In this document: one piece after another, positions 8,630 through 16,678 of the stretch
Numbering within the stretch: position 1 is the first letter of the stretch
Layout: each line of letters starts with the position of its first letter
Source of the DNA: Mesorhizobium sp. ZC-5
Lineage (GTDB): Bacteria; Pseudomonadota; Alphaproteobacteria; Rhizobiales; Rhizobiaceae
Assembly: GCF_025753855.1 (NCBI RefSeq)
Contig: NZ_JAOWPT010000003.1
Location: forward strand, 620,001 to 684,000
DNA length: 64,000 nt
Reading direction: 5' to 3'
The notes under the pieces: generated by a model
The model's database searches: none
Told to the model about the DNA's origin: nothing
Seen by the model: the letters and a program-made list of their open reading frames with translations, nothing else
Program-made: the position numbers and the translations under genes

Positions 8630-9556
8630 ATGGAGCGGGATACGCCCTTCCATCCGGACGAACTGGCGGCGCAGCTGCTTGCCGGCGGCGGCTCGGGCGG
8701 CGGCGGCATCCGCGATTTCATGCCGGACCAGCACCGCGGCTTCTTCGAATTGCTGCCGTACCTGTTCGCCGGTACATCTGATCCGGACGGCTGGCCGCAG
8801 GCGACGATGCTGACTGGCGCGCCGGGTTTTACCCATTCTCCGGACCCTGTGACATTGCGCATCGAGGTGTCGCCGGACGCAAACGACCCCGCGGCGGAAA
8901 ACTTCGCCGCAGGCAGGGAAATCGGCATCCTCGGCATCGATTTTTCGACACGCCGGCGCAACCGCGCCAATGGCCGCATCGCAGGGGTGGACGCAAGCGG
9001 CTTCAGCGTTGCCGTAAGCCAGAGTTTCGGCAATTGCCCGCAATACATCCAGGGCCGCATCGCCCATACGGGCAAATCCATATCTGCCGATGCCGAGCCG
9101 CTCGCCGGGCTGGACGACGAAGCGCGAAACATGATCGCCCGCGCCGACACGTTTTTGGTCGCCTCGCGCTCGCGCCCGCAAAGCGGCGAGGCCGGCGGTC
9201 CGGATATTTCGCATCGCGGCGGCCGGCCCGGCTTCGTCGCCGTCGAAGGCGACACGCTGACCATCCCCGACTTTCGCGGCAACCGCTACTTCAACACGCT
9301 GGGCAATCTGCTCGGCGAACCGCGCGCCGGCCTGCTGTTCATCGATTTCGAGCGCGGCGACTTGTTGCAGCTGCAAGGCACCACCGAAATCGACTGGAGC
9401 GGCGGCGCCGGCCGACTGATCGACGGCGCCGAGCGGTCGTGGCAGTTCCATGCGGTGCGCGGCTGGCGCCGCCGCCAGGCTTCCCCATTGCGCTGGACGT
9501 TCGTCGACTATTCGCCATTCACCCAGCGCACCGGCTCCTGGCGTAAGGCGGGCTAA
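8630..9556 (+). CDS. Pyridoxamine 5'-phosphate oxidase-fold flavin-binding protein
   Basis: The 308-aa protein belongs to the split-barrel FMN-binding superfamily. Recognisable elements are the substrate or flavin strand PQATMLTGAPGF (about 53-64), the GNCPQYIQGR segment (about 134-143) and the GNRYFNTLGNLLGEPRAGLLFID block (about 217-239). That last block is the typical pyridox_oxidase core of COG3576-like proteins. It lies only 8 bp after the GST stop, so the two are probably co-transcribed under the divergent LysR regulator. An oxidoreductase or FMN-dependent detoxification role is plausible; the substrate is unknown. Confidence 0.8.
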   Translation: MERDTPFHPDELAAQLLAGGGSGGGGIRDFMPDQHRGFFELLPYLFAGTSDPDGWPQATMLTGAPGFTHSPDPVTLRIEVSPDANDPAAENFAAGREIGILGIDFSTRRRNRANGRIAGVDASGFSVAVSQSFGNCPQYIQGRIAHTGKSISADAEPLAGLDDEARNMIARADTFLVASRSRPQSGEAGGPDISHRGGRPGFVAVEGDTLTIPDFRGNRYFNTLGNLLGEPRAGLLFIDFERGDLLQLQGTTEIDWSGGAGRLIDGAERSWQFHAVRGWRRRQASPLRWTFVDYSPFTQRTGSWRKAG

Positions 9557-9621
9557 GCCTTCCGCCGCTTGCCGCCATGCCAAAGGCCGCTAGAGTGCGC
9601 CGGAAGCACGGCGGAGCGGCA

Positions 9622-10599
9622 ATGACAGTCTTTTCGATTCTTCTCTGGGCGCTGGCCGCATTGGCGGTCGCGGCGGCGCTTGTCGTCGGTTACTTCGCCT
9701 ACGCGACGCGGCGGATCGCGACCGAGGCGGAACGGCTGGTGCCTGCCGCGGGAAAATTCATCGATATCGACGGCAACCGCATCCACTATGTCGACGAAGG
9801 CGAGGGGCCACCGATCGTCTTCGTGCATGGGCTCGGCGCGCAATTGCTGCAGTTCAGGCACCCGTTGTTCGACAGGCTGGGCGGCTACCGGCTGATCGCG
9901 CTCGACCGGCCGGGTTCGGGCTATTCCGTCCGCGCCAGGGGCGCCAGCGCCCGGCTGACCGAGCAGGCGCGGGTGATCCGCCGCTTCATCGAGACGCTCG
10001 GGCTGGAAAAACCCCTGCTGGTCGGCCATTCGCTGGGCGGCATGGTCGCGCTGGCGACGGCACTCGACCATCCACGGGCGATCTCCGGCATTGCATTGCT
10101 GGCGCCGCTGACCCGCTACCAGGACACCGTGCCGCCGGAATTCAGGGCGCTCTACATCCGCTCGCCGCTGAAACGCTGGCTGATGGCCAACACGCTGGCG
10201 ATCCCCACCTCGATGAAATACGCGCCGCAGACGCTGGCCTTCATCTTCGGGCCGCAGGAGCCGCACGAGGACTATCCGATCGAGGGCGGCGGCTGGGTGG
10301 GCTTGAGGCCAGCCCACTTTTACGGCGCCGTCAGCGACTTCACCGCGATCGAACAGGATATGCCGGCGCTGGAGAAGCGTTACAGTGAGATAAAAATGCC
10401 GGCCGGCATCCTGTTCGGCACCGAGGACCGCGTGCTGGATTACGCCCGCCACGGGCTCGAGATGGACGGCGCGATACCCGGTCTCGAGATCGAGATACTC
10501 GATGGCATCGGCCACATGCCGCATTACGCGGCGACCGACAGGGTCGCTGCCTTCGTCAAGAGAATCGCCAACCGCGCCTTCGCCGGCAAGCCGGCATAG
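9622..10599 (+). CDS. Alpha/beta hydrolase with N-terminal membrane anchor
   Basis: The 325-aa protein starts with a hydrophobic segment (residues 4-26, no obvious cleavage site) and then a complete alpha/beta-hydrolase domain. The oxyanion-hole motif is VFVHGLGAQ (about 67-74), the nucleophile elbow is GHSLGG (135-140, Ser137), a candidate acid is in GTEDRVLD and the catalytic His in GIGHMPHY near 303. Substrate unknown. The ATG at 9622 is preferred to 9577 because the anchor then forms the N-terminus. It follows the flavin protein by 65 bp and could share its transcript. Confidence 0.87.
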   Translation: MTVFSILLWALAALAVAAALVVGYFAYATRRIATEAERLVPAAGKFIDIDGNRIHYVDEGEGPPIVFVHGLGAQLLQFRHPLFDRLGGYRLIALDRPGSGYSVRARGASARLTEQARVIRRFIETLGLEKPLLVGHSLGGMVALATALDHPRAISGIALLAPLTRYQDTVPPEFRALYIRSPLKRWLMANTLAIPTSMKYAPQTLAFIFGPQEPHEDYPIEGGGWVGLRPAHFYGAVSDFTAIEQDMPALEKRYSEIKMPAGILFGTEDRVLDYARHGLEMDGAIPGLEIEILDGIGHMPHYAATDRVAAFVKRIANRAFAGKPA

Positions 10600-10657
10600 C
10601 TTCGTCCGGGAACTTATCGACGGCGGCCCGATTATCCTTCGATGAAGGAGAAAAGCC

Positions 10658-10927
10658 ATGCCAGGCGTGAACCCGGAAAAGATCCCGTATGACAGCATCC
10701 ACCACGGCGAGACCGGCGCCCGCAAATATCCCGCGCGGCCGGGCGCGGGCAATGTGCAGGACGGCATAAGCCTCGGCGGAACCGAGACCGGCGACCAGAA
10801 GGACCATCCGCCGGAACGCGGCTACGGATTGACCGAACCGGTCACCGAAACCAGTCACGGGACGCGCAAATCGGATGGGAAAGACCAGGGCTTGAAAAAG
10901 GTTTCGCGTGAAAAGATCCGGCGATAA
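10658..10927 (+). CDS. Small hydrophilic protein of unknown function
   Basis: This 89-aa, highly charged, Gly/Pro-rich protein has no membrane segment and is probably intrinsically disordered. GAAGGAGAA precedes the ATG, a very good ribosome binding site. Repeated short Gly-Glu-Thr-Gly-like turns (GETGARKYP, GTETGDQKD) are visible, but there is no recognisable domain. It is similar in style to the disordered protein at 729-1055. Function unknown. Confidence 0.7.
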   Translation: MPGVNPEKIPYDSIHHGETGARKYPARPGAGNVQDGISLGGTETGDQKDHPPERGYGLTEPVTETSHGTRKSDGKDQGLKKVSREKIRR

Positions 10928-10949
10928 GCCCGGATTATTTGCCCGGAAC

Positions 10950-11186
10950 TCAGTTGCCCTGCGTCGAATCCTGTTCTTCGGAAGCTTCCTCTGGCAAAGC
11001 CTGATTTCTCAGATTGGCTGCTGCGAGAATCATCACCGCATAGGTGGCCTGATGAAGGTCCCAGCCAGCGTCTCTTGCCATATCCAGCAATTTTGTCAGT
11101 GAAGGTTCCAGGGCCAGCTGGCAATCGCGCTGGTAATTGAGGTCCGTGAGGGAATTTTCGGGCGGATTGATCTTCGCTTTTGCCAT
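10950..11186 (-). CDS. Small helical protein of unknown function
   Basis: This 78-aa cytoplasmic protein starts MAKAKINPPENSLTDLNYQRDCQ and is mainly alpha-helical, with an acidic Ser/Glu C-terminus (EEASEEQDSTQGN). An in-frame GTG at 11234 would add 16 residues. I favour ATG 11186 because the extension contains an unlikely Arg-rich leader, although no strong Shine-Dalgarno sequence decides it. A perfect 14-bp palindrome lies upstream at 11260-11273. It converges with the small hydrophilic protein gene, their stops 22 bp apart. Confidence 0.6.
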   Translation of the reverse strand: MAKAKINPPENSLTDLNYQRDCQLALEPSLTKLLDMARDAGWDLHQATYAVMILAAANLRNQALPEEASEEQDSTQGN

Positions 11187-11259
11187 TCTCTGCCTGTAAA
11201 GGGTCGCCCCACGGCCCCGGTACATGACATTCACTCTACCTTGCCCTTGCCGTCAATAG

Positions 11260-11273
11260 TCCCATCGATGGGA
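11260..11273. promoter_or_regulatory. Perfect 14-bp palindrome
   Basis: TCCCATCGATGGGA reads identically on both strands. It lies between the minus-strand small gene (start 11186) and the plus-strand tRNA-Leu (11406), so it could be an operator or a chance ClaI-type palindrome. Confidence 0.3.
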
Positions 11274-11405
11274 TATATTCGCATATGCAATGGGTTACGG
11301 CGAAATTTCTTCGCGCCTGGATGGTGTCGCCCGACCGATAAACGAAAAAGTCTCGGGCAGATCGGGCTTTGCAACGGCTTGCGCCTGCATTACCAGTGGC
11401 GGCAC

Positions 11406-11490
11406 GCGGACGTGGCGGAATTGGTAGACGCAAGGGACTTAAAATCCCTCAGCTTCGGCTATCCGGGTTCGATTCCCGGCGTCCGCACCA
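11406..11490 (+). tRNA. tRNA-Leu (anticodon UAA)
   Basis: Acceptor arms GCGGACG (11406-11412) and CGTCCGC (11480-11486) pair perfectly, with discriminator A and an encoded CCA end (11488-11490). The anticodon stem AGGGA/TCCCT (11433-11437, 11445-11449) encloses the loop CTTAAAA with anticodon TAA at 11440-11442. A long variable arm follows, as expected for leucine tRNAs, and the T loop is TTCGATT. It decodes UUA (and UUG by wobble). Confidence 0.97.
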
Positions 11491-11545
11491 GCCGCCTTAG
11501 CCTCCGAGCGGAGCGAGCCGGCAGAACATGGAGAGGGCATTCGTC

Positions 11546-11926
11546 ATGCGTGTTCAATTCGGCCTTTTCGCCGGCCTCCTGTCGATCCTCATGTCCATTG
11601 CGGTGGCAAGGGCAGAACCGCTGGTGCTGGGTATCGCGCAGGTGAACGTGACCCCCAGCGTCCCGGAGGGGCAGATGGCGCTCAGCCTCGACCTCACGCC
11701 GGAGAGCCGGCAGGCGTTTGCCGAATTCACCACCGCGAATGTCGGCAAGACGGTCAACCTCAGCATCGACGGAACAGTGATGATGGCGCCGCGCATCATG
11801 GAGCCGATCACCGGCGGCAAACTGCTGGTGAGCGGCAATTTCGGCGGCGGCGAGGTCGAGCGGATCGCGCGTAAAATCCTCGATGGCGACGTCAAGGTGC
11901 AGGTGGACGTGGCGGCCGTGCAGTAG
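11546..11926 (+). CDS. Secreted stand-alone SecD P1-head-like domain protein
   Basis: The 126-aa product begins with a signal peptide (1-23, ending AVARA). The mature part aligns by eye with the P1 head subdomain of SecD. The segment from FAEFTTANVGK through LSIDGTVMMAPRIMEPITGG to VSGNFGGGEVERIA parallels the SecD region F-x-x-x-T-x-x-N-x-GK / DG-x-V-x-SAP-x-I-x-E-x-I-x-GG / I-x-G-x-F-x-x-x-EA-x-x-LA. There are no transmembrane helices, so it is not a translocase component as such; a periplasmic role is inferred. ATG 11546 is chosen over 11528 because GGAGAGG (11530-11536) then serves as its Shine-Dalgarno. It follows tRNA-Leu directly and is followed by a RIME element. Confidence 0.75.
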   Translation: MRVQFGLFAGLLSILMSIAVARAEPLVLGIAQVNVTPSVPEGQMALSLDLTPESRQAFAEFTTANVGKTVNLSIDGTVMMAPRIMEPITGGKLLVSGNFGGGEVERIARKILDGDVKVQVDVAAVQ

Positions 11927-11938
11927 GCTCTTCTGCCT

Positions 11939-12041
11939 AAAGCGCGTCGCGCCGAATAGGATTCGGCGGCCGCGCTTCAGATTCTTTGATTTGATGCATG
12001 TCGTTATCCCGAAACCGAGGACACTTTCGGGCGACATGCAT
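11939..12041. repeat. RIME-type intergenic palindromic element
   Basis: The ~103-bp unit consists of two large palindromes. The first has AAGCGCG (11940-11946) with CGCGCTT (11971-11977) and, nested, CGCCGAAT (11950-11957) with ATTCGGCG (11961-11968). The second has ATGCATGTCG (11994-12003) with CGACATGCAT (12032-12041) and, nested, CCCGAAA (12008-12014) with TTTCGGG (12025-12031). Size and layout match the Rhizobium-specific intergenic mosaic elements. It fills the whole gap between convergent genes and abuts the tctA stop, so it could act as a bidirectional terminator or mRNA 3' stabiliser. Confidence 0.8.
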
Positions 12042-13549
12042 TAGTCCTCCTCGACGAACACCTCTTCGCGCTTCTTGCGGACGCTCGGCAGGAAGACCAC
12101 CACCAGCACCGCGGCGGCGAGCAGAAGCAGCACGGCGCTGATCGGCCGCGTCACGAAGGTCGTCGGATCGCCGCGCGCCAGGATCATGGCGCGGCGCAGG
12201 TTTTCCTCCAGCAGCGGCCCGAGCACGAAGCCGAGCAGCAGCGGCGCCGGTTCGCAGCGCAGTTTCAACAGGAAATAGCCGAGCACGCCGAAGAAGGCGA
12301 CGACGTAGAGGTCCCAGACGTTGGAGTTGACGCTGTAGACGCCGATCGAGCAGAACGCCATGATCGTCGGGAACAGCATGTAATAGGGCACCCTCAAGAG
12401 CCTCACCCACAGTCCGATCAGAGGCAGGTTGAGCACGATCAGCAGAAGGTTGCCGATCCACATCGAGGCGATCAGCCCCCAGAACAGCGCCGGCTGCTCG
12501 CTGGCGACGTTGGGACCGGGAACGATGCCCTGGATGATCATCGCGCCGATCATCAGCGCCATCACCGGGTTCGCCGGGATGCCGAGCGTCAGCATTGGAA
12601 TGAACGAGGTCTGGGCACCGGCATTGTTGGCCGATTCCGGTCCTGCCACACCGGCCAGCGCGCCTTTGCCGAACTCTTCAGGTTTGTCGGAGACGCGCTT
12701 TTCGATGGAATAGGAAGCGAAGGCGGCGAGCACAGCGCCGTTGCCGGGCAGGATGCCGAGCGCGGAACCGAGGGCGGTGCCGCGTAGGATCGGCGCCGCC
12801 ATGCGGCGGAAGTCGTCGCGCGTCGGCATCAGTCCCGTCACCTTGGTCATCAGCACCTGGCGCGTCCGCTCGTCCTCAAGGTTGCGCAGGATCTCGGCGA
12901 TGCCGAACAGGCCCACCGCGATGGCGACGAAATTGAGCTGGTCGCCAAGTTGGGTGAAGCCGAAATTGAGGCGCGACGCGCCGGAAATGACATCCTGTCC
13001 GACCAGGCCGAGAAGCAGGCCGAGTACCACCATGGCAATCGCCTTGACCACCGAGCCGTGCGCCAGTGCCACCGACATGACGAGGCCGACGATCATCAGC
13101 GAGCAATATTCCGCCGATCCGAACTTCAGCGCGATTGACGTCAGCGGCGGCGCGAACAGCGCGATCAGCACCGTGGCGATGGTGCCGGCGACGAACGAGC
13201 CGATCGCCGCGGTGGCGAGCGCCACGCCGGCACGGCCGTTGCGGGCCATCTGGTAGCCGTCGATGGCGGTCACCGCCGACGAGGATTCGCCCGGCATGTT
13301 GATGAGGATGGCGGTGGTCGAGCCGCCATACTGGGCGCCGTAATAGATGCCGGCCAGCATGATCAGTGACGAGACCGGGTCGCCGACCTGGAAGGTGATC
13401 GGCAAGAGCATGGCGATGGTCGCGGTGGCACCGATCCCCGGCAGGACACCGATCAGCGTTCCGAGCAGCACGCCGATCAGGCAGAAGCCGATATTGGTGA
13501 GGGTGGAGGCGGTGGCAAAGCCGAGCGCCAGATTGTCGAGGAGATCCAT
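12041..13549 (-). CDS. tctA: Tripartite tricarboxylate transporter, large permease TctA
   Basis: This 502-aa integral membrane protein has about 12 transmembrane helices and forms the major channel subunit of a TTT-family secondary transporter. The glycine-rich family signatures are visible near the N-terminus (LIGVLPGIGATATIAMLLP and GIYYGAQYGGSTTAIL) and in the middle (SALGILPGNGAVLAAF). It is the last of three genes in the order tctC, tctB, tctA on the minus strand, with 12 bp between tctB and tctA. The transported compound is probably citrate or a related carboxylate, but TTT substrates vary widely and cannot be read from sequence. Confidence 0.95.
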   Translation of the reverse strand: MDLLDNLALGFATASTLTNIGFCLIGVLLGTLIGVLPGIGATATIAMLLPITFQVGDPVSSLIMLAGIYYGAQYGGSTTAILINMPGESSSAVTAIDGYQMARNGRAGVALATAAIGSFVAGTIATVLIALFAPPLTSIALKFGSAEYCSLMIVGLVMSVALAHGSVVKAIAMVVLGLLLGLVGQDVISGASRLNFGFTQLGDQLNFVAIAVGLFGIAEILRNLEDERTRQVLMTKVTGLMPTRDDFRRMAAPILRGTALGSALGILPGNGAVLAAFASYSIEKRVSDKPEEFGKGALAGVAGPESANNAGAQTSFIPMLTLGIPANPVMALMIGAMIIQGIVPGPNVASEQPALFWGLIASMWIGNLLLIVLNLPLIGLWVRLLRVPYYMLFPTIMAFCSIGVYSVNSNVWDLYVVAFFGVLGYFLLKLRCEPAPLLLGFVLGPLLEENLRRAMILARGDPTTFVTRPISAVLLLLAAAVLVVVFLPSVRKKREEVFVEED

Positions 13550-13561
13550 CTCGCGTTCCTC

Positions 13562-14020
13562 TCAGCGCAGCCAGGGGCCGAAACGTTCGAACGGCAGGTT
13601 GAGCCCGTAGCTGAACACGACCGTGGAAAAGGCTGTCAGCGCGGCGGCCAGCGCCAGAGCCGAAAGCGGCTTCATCTTGAACGAGGCGAAGCAGGCGAAC
13701 AGCGCGGTGACGAACACCGCTCCCACAAAACCGAGGCCGCGCACCGTCAGGCCGAAGATGATCGGCGCCAGCGTGATGAAGAATATCCCGCGCCAGGCGA
13801 TCGTGCCGACCGACTCGCCGACCTCGCGCAACGCGCCAATGAGGATGACGGCGCCGAGCAGGATCAGAAGCATCGAGAGCACAAGCGGCATGCCGCCAGG
13901 GCCAATTTTCAGCCAGCTGCCCAGATCGACGGAGAGCGACTGCCAGGCGAAGATCGCGCCCGCCAGGATGAAGAACGCACCGCAGATGACATTGGTCGGG
14001 TCGAAGGACTGGTTTTTCAT
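13562..14020 (-). CDS. tctB: Tripartite tricarboxylate transporter, small permease TctB
   Basis: The 152-aa protein has four predicted transmembrane helices (about 8-30, 38-60, 75-110 as a pair, and 120-145), as expected for TctB, the small membrane subunit that partners TctA. The start MKNQSFDPTN at 14020 is preferred to an in-frame extension to 14065, which would add a Pro/Arg-rich, non-membrane leader; the Shine-Dalgarno is weak for both. It lies 12 bp upstream of tctA. Confidence 0.9.
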   Translation of the reverse strand: MKNQSFDPTNVICGAFFILAGAIFAWQSLSVDLGSWLKIGPGGMPLVLSMLLILLGAVILIGALREVGESVGTIAWRGIFFITLAPIIFGLTVRGLGFVGAVFVTALFACFASFKMKPLSALALAAALTAFSTVVFSYGLNLPFERFGPWLR

Positions 14021-14122
14021 GGGGACCGCCGGTGGCCGGAGTTCCACGGACGGCCGATACGGCAATCCGCGCTGGGCATTGGGGCGAGGGCGCCTCTCAA
14101 CGCCCCCGCCCGGCAGTTTCGA

Positions 14123-15100
14123 TCAGTCGGCGTACTGGCCGGCGGCTTCGATGATCGGCTTCCAGCGCGCGATCTCGCTTTCAAGCTTGGCCTTGAGCGC
14201 GGCCGGCGTCGCATCGGCTTCCGACGACGGCAAGGTGCCGAGTTCGGCGAAGCGGGCAACGACGTTTTCGTCCTTCAGCGCCAGCTGCAGCGACTTCGAC
14301 AGCCGCTCGGTGATCTCCGCTGGCGTGCCCTTCGGGGCGTAGATGCCGTGCCAGATGCCGACCTGCATGCCGGGCAGGCCGCCCTCTTCGGTGGTCGGCA
14401 GGTCGGGCAGCACGTCGAGCCGGGCGGCCGAGGTTACCGCATAGCCCTTGATGGTGCCGGCCTGGATCTGCTTGGTGGTGTTGGTGGTCTGGTCGCACAT
14501 GATGTCGACCTGGCCGCCGAGCAGGTCGGTCATCGCCGGTCCGGTGCCCTTGTAGGGTACGGTGACCAGCGGCGTGCCGATGGCGGTCATGAACAGCATG
14601 CCGCAGAGATGCGAGGCCGCGCCTATGCCGGCGTTGGCGACGGTAACGGTGTCCTTGTTGGCCTTGGCGTATTCGACCAGGCCCTTGAGATCGGTCGCTT
14701 CGAGATCCTTCTTGCCGACGATGGTCATCGGCACTTCGGTGACGAGGCCGACATATTCGAAGGCGTTCAGCGTGTCGTAGGCAAGCTTGCGGTAGAGCGT
14801 CGCGCTGGTCGCCATGCCGATGTGGTGGAGGAGCAGCGTATAGCCGTCCGGATCGGCCTGTGCGACGCGGCCCGCGCCCAGCGTGCCGCCGGCGCCGCCG
14901 ACGTTTTCGACGATCACCTGCTGGCCGAGATCCTTCGACATGGCTTCAGCGACAAGCCGGGTCACCGTGTCGGTCGGGCCGCCGGCGGCGAAAGGCACGA
15001 CCACCGTGATGGTGCGTTCGGGATAGCCCTGCGCGCTGGCGACCGTCGCCATGGCAAAGGTCGCGGCGGCCGCGGCAAATGTTGCAAGAAGCTTTTTCAT
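14123..15100 (-). CDS. tctC: Tripartite tricarboxylate transporter solute-binding protein TctC
   Basis: This 325-aa periplasmic receptor (Bug family) captures the carboxylate for TctAB. Residues 1-23 are a signal peptide ending ASAQ, and the mature protein starts with YPERTITVVVPFAAGGPTDT, the conserved first strand and ligand loop of Bug proteins. GGGAGG lies before the ATG (complement of CCTCCC). It is the first transporter gene; a two-component system is encoded immediately upstream on the same strand. The 216-bp upstream region holds inverted repeats, but I see no convincing -24/-12 promoter there. Confidence 0.94.
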   Translation of the reverse strand: MKKLLATFAAAAATFAMATVASAQGYPERTITVVVPFAAGGPTDTVTRLVAEAMSKDLGQQVIVENVGGAGGTLGAGRVAQADPDGYTLLLHHIGMATSATLYRKLAYDTLNAFEYVGLVTEVPMTIVGKKDLEATDLKGLVEYAKANKDTVTVANAGIGAASHLCGMLFMTAIGTPLVTVPYKGTGPAMTDLLGGQVDIMCDQTTNTTKQIQAGTIKGYAVTSAARLDVLPDLPTTEEGGLPGMQVGIWHGIYAPKGTPAEITERLSKSLQLALKDENVVARFAELGTLPSSEADATPAALKAKLESEIARWKPIIEAAGQYAD

Positions 15101-15248
15101 GGTTTTCCTCCCGGGGATGCAAAATGGATCCGTCGGCGCGCGGCTCCTCCCCGCGCCGATATGGATGAGGCATTAAACGAGCCGCAGGTGCCGATTGCAA
15201 TTGCCGGAACGCGTCTTCCTGCCCCCGCGGCGGATTCATGCGGTCCAA

Positions 15249-15298
15249 TGGGTGGATTCGGTAACATTAGGCAAAAGGCATGTGTGCCATTCCACCCA
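15249..15298. promoter_or_regulatory. Nested inverted repeats upstream of tctC
   Basis: TGGGTGGA (15249-15256) and TCCACCCA (15291-15298) are perfect inverted copies. Between them is the shorter dyad GGCA-TGTG-TGCC (15277-15288). They lie 150-200 bp upstream of the tctC start and just after the response-regulator stop. This is a suitable position for an enhancer site of the adjacent NtrC-type regulator, or for a terminator of its gene. Confidence 0.35.
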
Positions 15299-15316
15299 CA
15301 TGCCGGGTGTCTGGCA

Positions 15317-16678
15317 TCACCCTTCCGCGGCGGCAGGCTCGCTATCGCCGAGGTCGCGCCGGTCGAGGCCGTATTTCTGCATCTTTTCGTAGAGCGTCTT
15401 GCGCGAGATGCCGAGCGATTCGTAGACCGGTTTCAGGCTGCCGCCACTGGCGGCCAGCGCACCGGCGATGACGCCGCGCTCGAACTCGGCAACACGGTCG
15501 GCCAGGCGCGCCGGTACGGCGTCTTCGCTTGCCTCGGCCGGCGAAAGGCCGAGGCCGAGTACGAACCGGTCGGCGGCATTGCGCAGTTCGCGCACATTGC
15601 CCGGCCAGTCGCGGTGGGCGATGCCGGCGACGACCTGCGGCGGCACCGCGACATCGTCGCGGCGGTAACGCGCGGCGGCTTCGTTGACCAGTTGCAGGAA
15701 GAGCAGCGGCACGTCCTCGCGCCGCGCCGCAAGCGCTGGCAGCCTGAGCGTGACGACGTTCAGCCGGTAGAGCAGGTCGGCGCGAAAGCGGCCGGCGGCG
15801 ACTTCGGCTTCCAGGTCCGCCTTGCTGGTCGCGATGAACCGCACGTCGAGAGGCACCGCCTCGTTGGAGCCAAGCCGGGTGATGACGCGCTCCTGGATGA
15901 CCCGCAGAAACTTTGCCTGGAGGTCGAGCGGCATCGAGCCGATCTCGTCGAGCAGCACGGTGCCGCCGCGCGCATGTTCGAACTTGCCGTAGCGCGCCCG
16001 CATGGCGCCAGGAAAGGCGCCGGCTTCGTGGCCGAACAGCTCGCTTTCGATGAGGTCCGCCGGCAATGCCGCGCAGTTGATCGCCACGAATGACTTGGTT
16101 GCGCGACCGCTGATGTCGTGCAGGGCGCGGGCAGCAACCTCCTTGCCGGTGCCGGTGTCGCCGATGATCAGCACGTCGGCGTCGGTCGGTGCCACGGCGC
16201 GCAACTGGTAACGCAGGTCGATCATCGCCTGGGTGCGGCCGGGCAGGCGGGCCTCGATGTCGTCGCGCTTGCCGGCGACGGCGCGCAATTGCCGGTTTTC
16301 CAGCACCAGCCGGCGGCGGTCGATCGCGCGCGCCGCGATATCTGCAAGCGTCTGGCCGTTGAACGGCTTTTCGACGAAATCGTAAGCGCCTTCACGCATC
16401 GCCTTGACGGCAAGCTGCACGTCGCCATGGCCGGTGGCGAGGATGACCGGGATGTCGGCATCGATGTCGCGCACCCGGCCCATCAGCGTCATACCGTCCA
16501 TGCCCGGCATGCGGATATCGGTGATAACGACGCCGTTGAAGCCTTGCGTAATGAAGTCCAGCGCGTCCTCCGCGCCGGAAAAATCACGCACCGTAAAGCC
16601 GGCAAGGTCGAGCGACTGCGCCGTCGAGCGGCGCAATTCATCCTCGTCGTCGATAAGCAGGATGACGGCCTGCTTCAT
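15317..16678 (-). CDS. NtrC-family sigma54-dependent response regulator, DctD-like
   Basis: The 453-aa protein has a receiver domain (1-120, phospho-acceptor Asp54 in VVITDIRMPGMDG), an AAA+ sigma54-interaction domain (about 145-370) and a Fis-type helix-turn-helix (about 415-440). Walker A is GDTGTGKE at 173-180 and Walker B GTVLLDEI at 239-246. The loop that contacts sigma54 reads GAFPGA (220-225) in place of the canonical GAFTGA. Its ATG overlaps the kinase stop (ATGA), indicating translational coupling. By position and family it probably activates tctCBA in response to an external carboxylate. Confidence 0.92.
   Translation of the reverse strand: MKQAVILLIDDEDELRRSTAQSLDLAGFTVRDFSGAEDALDFITQGFNGVVITDIRMPGMDGMTLMGRVRDIDADIPVILATGHGDVQLAVKAMREGAYDFVEKPFNGQTLADIAARAIDRRRLVLENRQLRAVAGKRDDIEARLPGRTQAMIDLRYQLRAVAPTDADVLIIGDTGTGKEVAARALHDISGRATKSFVAINCAALPADLIESELFGHEAGAFPGAMRARYGKFEHARGGTVLLDEIGSMPLDLQAKFLRVIQERVITRLGSNEAVPLDVRFIATSKADLEAEVAAGRFRADLLYRLNVVTLRLPALAARREDVPLLFLQLVNEAAARYRRDDVAVPPQVVAGIAHRDWPGNVRELRNAADRFVLGLGLSPAEASEDAVPARLADRVAEFERGVIAGALAASGGSLKPVYESLGISRKTLYEKMQKYGLDRRDLGDSEPAAAEG

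Noticed and set aside
15101-15316. A sigma54 -24/-12 promoter upstream of tctC
   Set aside because: I looked for GG-N10-GC on the minus strand within TGGC-like contexts. The TGGCAC near 15290 is followed by GC at the wrong spacing, so none is claimed.
14348-16093. A 581-codon plus-strand frame opposite tctC and the regulator
   Set aside because: Antisense shadow of well-identified minus-strand genes.
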